A DNA stretch of 8,478 nt from Opitutia bacterium (GTDB lineage: Bacteria; Verrucomicrobiota; Verrucomicrobiia; Opitutales; UBA953): contig JAJPZB010000053.1 in the NCBI GenBank assembly GCA_021204635.1, positions 1 through 8,478 of the forward strand. The letters are read 5' to 3'. A program made the translations under genes and the position numbers. Under the pieces are notes generated by a model that worked only from the letters and a program-made list of their open reading frames with translations, had not been told where the DNA came from and did not search any database. Positions 6,131 through 8,478 of this stretch are shown here, piece after piece. How positions within the stretch are numbered: position 1 is the first letter of the stretch; every line of letters begins with the position of its first letter.

Positions 6131-7273
6131 TCAATTTTTCCTGATTCTGACCTGAATCGCGTTTTCTATCGGGGTCTCGGAAACCAAGATGAGATACCCG
6201 CCGCCGCCTGCGCCGGAAATCTTGTGGCCGAGCGCGATATCGCGATATTTCTCGGCTTCGGCAAGGATGTCGGGCGACGCCATGTTGGGGAAAATCGCGA
6301 GTTGGGCACGGAACGAGGCGGTCGTCGCAGCGCCCCATGCGGCGGCGTCGCGGCGGAGCATGGCGTCCCAGCAGTTGTCGGCGGCGGTGGCGAGCGCGGC
6401 GGCCTTGTCGCGGGTCAGGCGAATGTCTGCGAGCACGTCGTATTCAAATCCGCGCGGATATAGCGGGACGAGCCAGAGCCTTGCCTCAATCCATTTGAGC
6501 AGGTCGGCGCCCGTCTCGGACAAGATTTTCACGGGCCAGTGGCCCTTGTCGTAGCAAAGTTTGTTGAGCCCCGGCAGCGTGATTCCGAGCGAATCCTGCG
6601 AGCCGCTGACATAGCGGTTGCCCATCATCGGCGGGTTTTCATAGCAAAACAGGACCTTGCCGATTTTCTCGGCGTCGCCGACGGGGAGGTCCGTCTGCCA
6701 AAGCTCTATCGCCTTTTTGCGCGAACTCGTCGCCATGCCGCTGCGGTTGTTAAACTCGTAGTCGGGCTCGATCGAGGCGGTGATGACGGCGCCCGGGGCG
6801 AGCTCGTTGACGAAAGGTTGGTCAAGCCAGCCGCCGGCGAGATCCACGCGATAGGGGATTCGGCATTCCTTGCGCAGCGCAGTTGTGGAGCGCACCGGCA
6901 GCCCGCCGTGGGGAATGCGCCTGCCCACCACATATTCAATCCCGTGCTCGCGGCAAAACGCCTCTTTCAGCGGGCTGTGGCCATCGGAATTGACAAAGAA
7001 AATGTCGGGGCGCAGCCGCAAAACGTCGTCCACGAAATCCAAGAGCCCCGAGCCCGAATTTACCCAGGCGTCTTTCACGCAACGCAGGGCCTTCACCATG
7101 TAGAGGCGCTCGGCTTCGGGGTTTATCGTCTTGCGGGATTTGAGTTCGGCAACAGTCTTGTCGGAGCCTATGCCGACATACAAGTCGCCGAGTTTTGCCG
7201 CTTCTTCAAAAAACGCCACGTGACCGCTGTGCAGCATGTCGTAGCAGCCGGAGACGAAGACTTTTTTACGCAT
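6131..7273 (-). CDS. Nucleotidyltransferase / GHMP-kinase fusion protein
   Basis: 380-aa two-domain enzyme predicted to make an activated precursor for the glycan. Residues 1-134 are a cytidylyl/adenylyltransferase-like fold: VFVSGCYDMLHSGH (5-18) holds the HxGH nucleotide-binding motif and VRSTTALR (127-134) the C-terminal ST..R motif. Residues 139-380 resemble GHMP sugar kinases of the HddA/fucokinase branch: PYRVDLAGGWLDQP (140-153), a serine-rich loop GMATSS (179-184), SGSQDSLG (223-230) like the GxQDQ motif, and KISGAGGGGYLIL (351-363). Only about 25 residues separate kinase motifs 1 and 2, far fewer than in typical GHMP kinases, so the N-lobe is reduced and kinase activity is uncertain. 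I chose ATG 7271-7273 over an ATG 26 codons upstream because GGGGGAG lies 7 nt before it and the first residues match the family's usual beta strand. It is the last gene of the GC-rich half, followed by 188 nt of repeat-rich spacer. The substrate is unknown; heptose or a related sugar phosphate is only a guess. Confidence 0.85.
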   Translation of the reverse strand: MRKKVFVSGCYDMLHSGHVAFFEEAAKLGDLYVGIGSDKTVAELKSRKTINPEAERLYMVKALRCVKDAWVNSGSGLLDFVDDVLRLRPDIFFVNSDGHSPLKEAFCREHGIEYVVGRRIPHGGLPVRSTTALRKECRIPYRVDLAGGWLDQPFVNELAPGAVITASIEPDYEFNNRSGMATSSRKKAIELWQTDLPVGDAEKIGKVLFCYENPPMMGNRYVSGSQDSLGITLPGLNKLCYDKGHWPVKILSETGADLLKWIEARLWLVPLYPRGFEYDVLADIRLTRDKAAALATAADNCWDAMLRRDAAAWGAATTASFRAQLAIFPNMASPDILAEAEKYRDIALGHKISGAGGGGYLILVSETPIENAIQVRIRKN

Positions 7274-8441
7274 AAACGCGCTCCCCCTTTTCGGCGCGGG
7301 CGGGGTTTGACGACGCGGCACGGCGCAGCGCCGCCACGTATTTTTTGGCATTTTCGGGGGAGAAAAGTAGCGAGGTCGCGCGGGCGTTGGCGGAAAGTTC
7401 GCGGTGGCGCGACGGGGAATTTTTCAGCGCGCGCAGCCAGTTTGCCGCCTCGGAAACGGCGTCGGGAGAAAAGCAGACGCCAACCTCGTGGCGACCCACC
7501 AATTTCGCCAACTCAGACTTTTCCCCCGCAAGGCAAAGCAAGGGCGCGCCCACCGCGAGCATGGAATACGTCTTGCTCGGCACGCTGACCTGCGAGCTCG
7601 TCTCGTCCAAGGTGACGACGCCGACATCTGCCGCCGCCAACGAATGCGGCAACATCTCGCGCGGCTGAAACGGGAGCATGATGACATTTGTGAGGCCCGA
7701 TTCGGCGACGCGCCTTTTCACCAACTCTTTCTTGCCGCCCTCGCCTATTATGACGAAGACGATGTCGTCAACGTCACGCAACTTTTTGGCAATATCGACC
7801 AGCGCCTCCACCCTGTGCGTGTTGCCGATGTTGCCGGAATACATGACGACAAACTTCCCGCCCAGCCCATGCTCTTTGATGAAGCGGTTTTCAGCCTTTG
7901 CCATCGGCTTCAACAACTTCACGTCCGCCCAGCACGGAATGACGCTGATGCGCTCGCGCGGGGCATATTGCGCAAGGCTTTCCGCCATGCCTTCACTTAT
8001 CGTGAAAATTTGCTCGGCGCGCGCGAACGCCTTTTTGTTGAGAAATTTCCAGGCGCGGACGAGCGGGTTGCCCGCAGACAGCGTCCGCGTGTGCACCAAG
8101 GCGTCGGGCCAAATGTCCCAAATCAGCAGGGAAAACTTGCGCGCACGCAACAGTGGCAGCAGCGGCGCCAACGGCGGGTTGGAAGTTATCAAAAACTCGG
8201 TGTCGCCATTGTCTTTGAGGATGCGGAAAATTCCCCATGTGCCCGCGAGCCAAGTTTTTATGCGGTTTAGCGTCGATGAACGGTCGTAGGCGCGGATTTT
8301 TTTGAGATAGACGGCGGCGCTCAGCCTCGGGCTGCCCTGCTTCCCCGAAATCAAGCCGACACGCGGCTCCACCGCGCTAAACGCGTTGGCGATGTCGGTG
8401 GTCAGGTCGGAAGCAGATTGGTCAGATATGAGCAAACTCAT
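7266..8441 (-). CDS. GT4-family glycosyltransferase, WbuB/WcaI-like
   Basis: Predicted cytoplasmic GT-B glycosyltransferase that adds a nucleotide-activated sugar to a lipid-linked repeat unit. The 391-aa length is near the family norm. Visible WbuB-type marks are IWDIWPD (107-113) in the N-terminal half, YSGNIGNTH (201-209) opening the donor-binding half, IIGEGG (231-236), and VPSKTYSMLAVGAP (287-300), the donor-loop signature of this subfamily. The usual second glutamate of the EX7E motif is not present after E280. The N-terminal segment before the first helix looks short. ATG at 8441 is the first start after an in-frame TAA at 8454-8456. AGGGAG (8443-8448) sits only 1 nt from that ATG but 7 nt from an in-frame TTG at 8433-8435, so the true start may be the TTG two codons later. 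GC-rich. The stop overlaps the next gene by 8 nt (ATGCGTAA), implying translational coupling. The sugar and linkage cannot be read from sequence. Confidence 0.9.
   Translation of the reverse strand: MSLLISDQSASDLTTDIANAFSAVEPRVGLISGKQGSPRLSAAVYLKKIRAYDRSSTLNRIKTWLAGTWGIFRILKDNGDTEFLITSNPPLAPLLPLLRARKFSLLIWDIWPDALVHTRTLSAGNPLVRAWKFLNKKAFARAEQIFTISEGMAESLAQYAPRERISVIPCWADVKLLKPMAKAENRFIKEHGLGGKFVVMYSGNIGNTHRVEALVDIAKKLRDVDDIVFVIIGEGGKKELVKRRVAESGLTNVIMLPFQPREMLPHSLAAADVGVVTLDETSSQVSVPSKTYSMLAVGAPLLCLAGEKSELAKLVGRHEVGVCFSPDAVSEAANWLRALKNSPSRHRELSANARATSLLFSPENAKKYVAALRRAASSNPARAEKGERVYA
7281..7288 (-). promoter_or_regulatory. Ribosome binding site for the fusion gene
   Basis: Minus strand reads AGGGGGAG here, 7 nt upstream of ATG 7271-7273 and inside the last codons of the preceding glycosyltransferase. 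It decides the start against the upstream in-frame ATG at 7349-7351, which would add 26 Arg/Pro-rich residues read through the neighbour's coding sequence. Confidence 0.7.
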
Positions 8442-8478
8442 ACTCCCTGAAGCTTAGCGGTTTTCCATATCGCTGAGC

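Noticed and set aside
6129..6152. GGTCA/TGACC inverted repeat across the stop of the fusion gene
   Set aside because: Only 5-bp arms around a 14-nt loop and no T-run; expected by chance.
7274..7351. 26-codon N-terminal extension of the nucleotidyltransferase-kinase
   Set aside because: Arg/Pro-rich, encoded inside the preceding gene, and the internal ATG at 7273 has a good ribosome binding site and matches the expected domain start.
6539..7588. Long plus-strand frame (349 codons) opposite the fusion and first glycosyltransferase genes
   Set aside because: Arg/Ala/His-rich translation typical of the antisense frame of GC-rich genes. No recognisable motif, and it spans two well-supported minus-strand genes and their junction.
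7404..8270. Long plus-strand frame (288 codons) opposite the first glycosyltransferase
   Set aside because: Antisense shadow of a GT4 gene with clear motifs; composition is Arg/His/Gln-rich and unlike a folded protein family.
8454..8477. 3' end of an upstream gene (codons reading LSDMENR then TAA)
   Set aside because: An in-frame stop 12 nt before the first gene fits operon packing, but seven codons at the window edge are too few to call a gene.

Overview
The window is part of a bacterial surface-polysaccharide (O-antigen, capsule or exopolysaccharide) gene cluster. Seven genes, all on the minus strand, fill positions 8441 down to 428. In transcription order they are: a WbuB/WcaI-like GT4 glycosyltransferase (7266-8441), a fused nucleotidyltransferase/GHMP sugar kinase (6131-7273), an EpsG/Wzy-like multi-spanning polymerase (4710-5942), a GT2 glycosyltransferase (3814-4713), an ATP-grasp ligase (2740-3789) and two more GT4 glycosyltransferases (1629-2735 and 428-1594). 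Genes are packed with short overlaps (8 nt and 4 nt) or gaps of 4-34 nt. The only larger break inside the cluster is 5943-6130. The likely division of labour is: the fusion protein prepares an activated sugar, the four glycosyltransferases build a repeat unit on a lipid carrier, the EpsG-like protein polymerises it, and the ATP-grasp enzyme adds an amide- or ester-linked decoration. No initiating transferase, Wzx flippase or Wzz/export gene is visible, so these presumably lie outside the window.

The cluster has two compositional halves. The two promoter-proximal genes (6131-8441) are GC-rich: hand-counted 60-base lines give about 60% GC, and Shine-Dalgarno-like AGGGAG or GGGGGAG sequences lie upstream. 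The five genes from 428 to 5942 are AT-rich (sample lines 35-40% GC) and mostly lack a visible Shine-Dalgarno sequence. The AT-rich block looks like a cassette acquired separately. Both of its ends abut intergenic DNA made of a short degenerate G/T-rich word family (TTTGTGGCGGG, GCTTTGTTGCGGG, GGTTGGTGGCGGG). The G-rich strand points away from the block on each side, so the flanks form an imperfect inverted repeat that includes two exact 13-base matches.

Positions 1-427 hold no convincing gene. They contain two repeat arrays in opposite orientation (about 120-152 and 266-427) with two exact 16-bp inverted matches, two hairpins in the centre, a further imperfect palindrome, and a 9-bp direct repeat (ACAAAGTCA) whose right copy covers the stop codon of the last gene. 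Positions 5943-6130 hold a third array and a 15-bp tandem/inverted repeat.

The host cannot be named from the sequence. A Gram-negative gut or environmental bacterium is a reasonable guess: the ATP-grasp and nucleotidyltransferase-kinase families are ones I associate with Bacteroidetes and PVC-group polysaccharide loci. The host genome is probably GC-rich. This is inference only.
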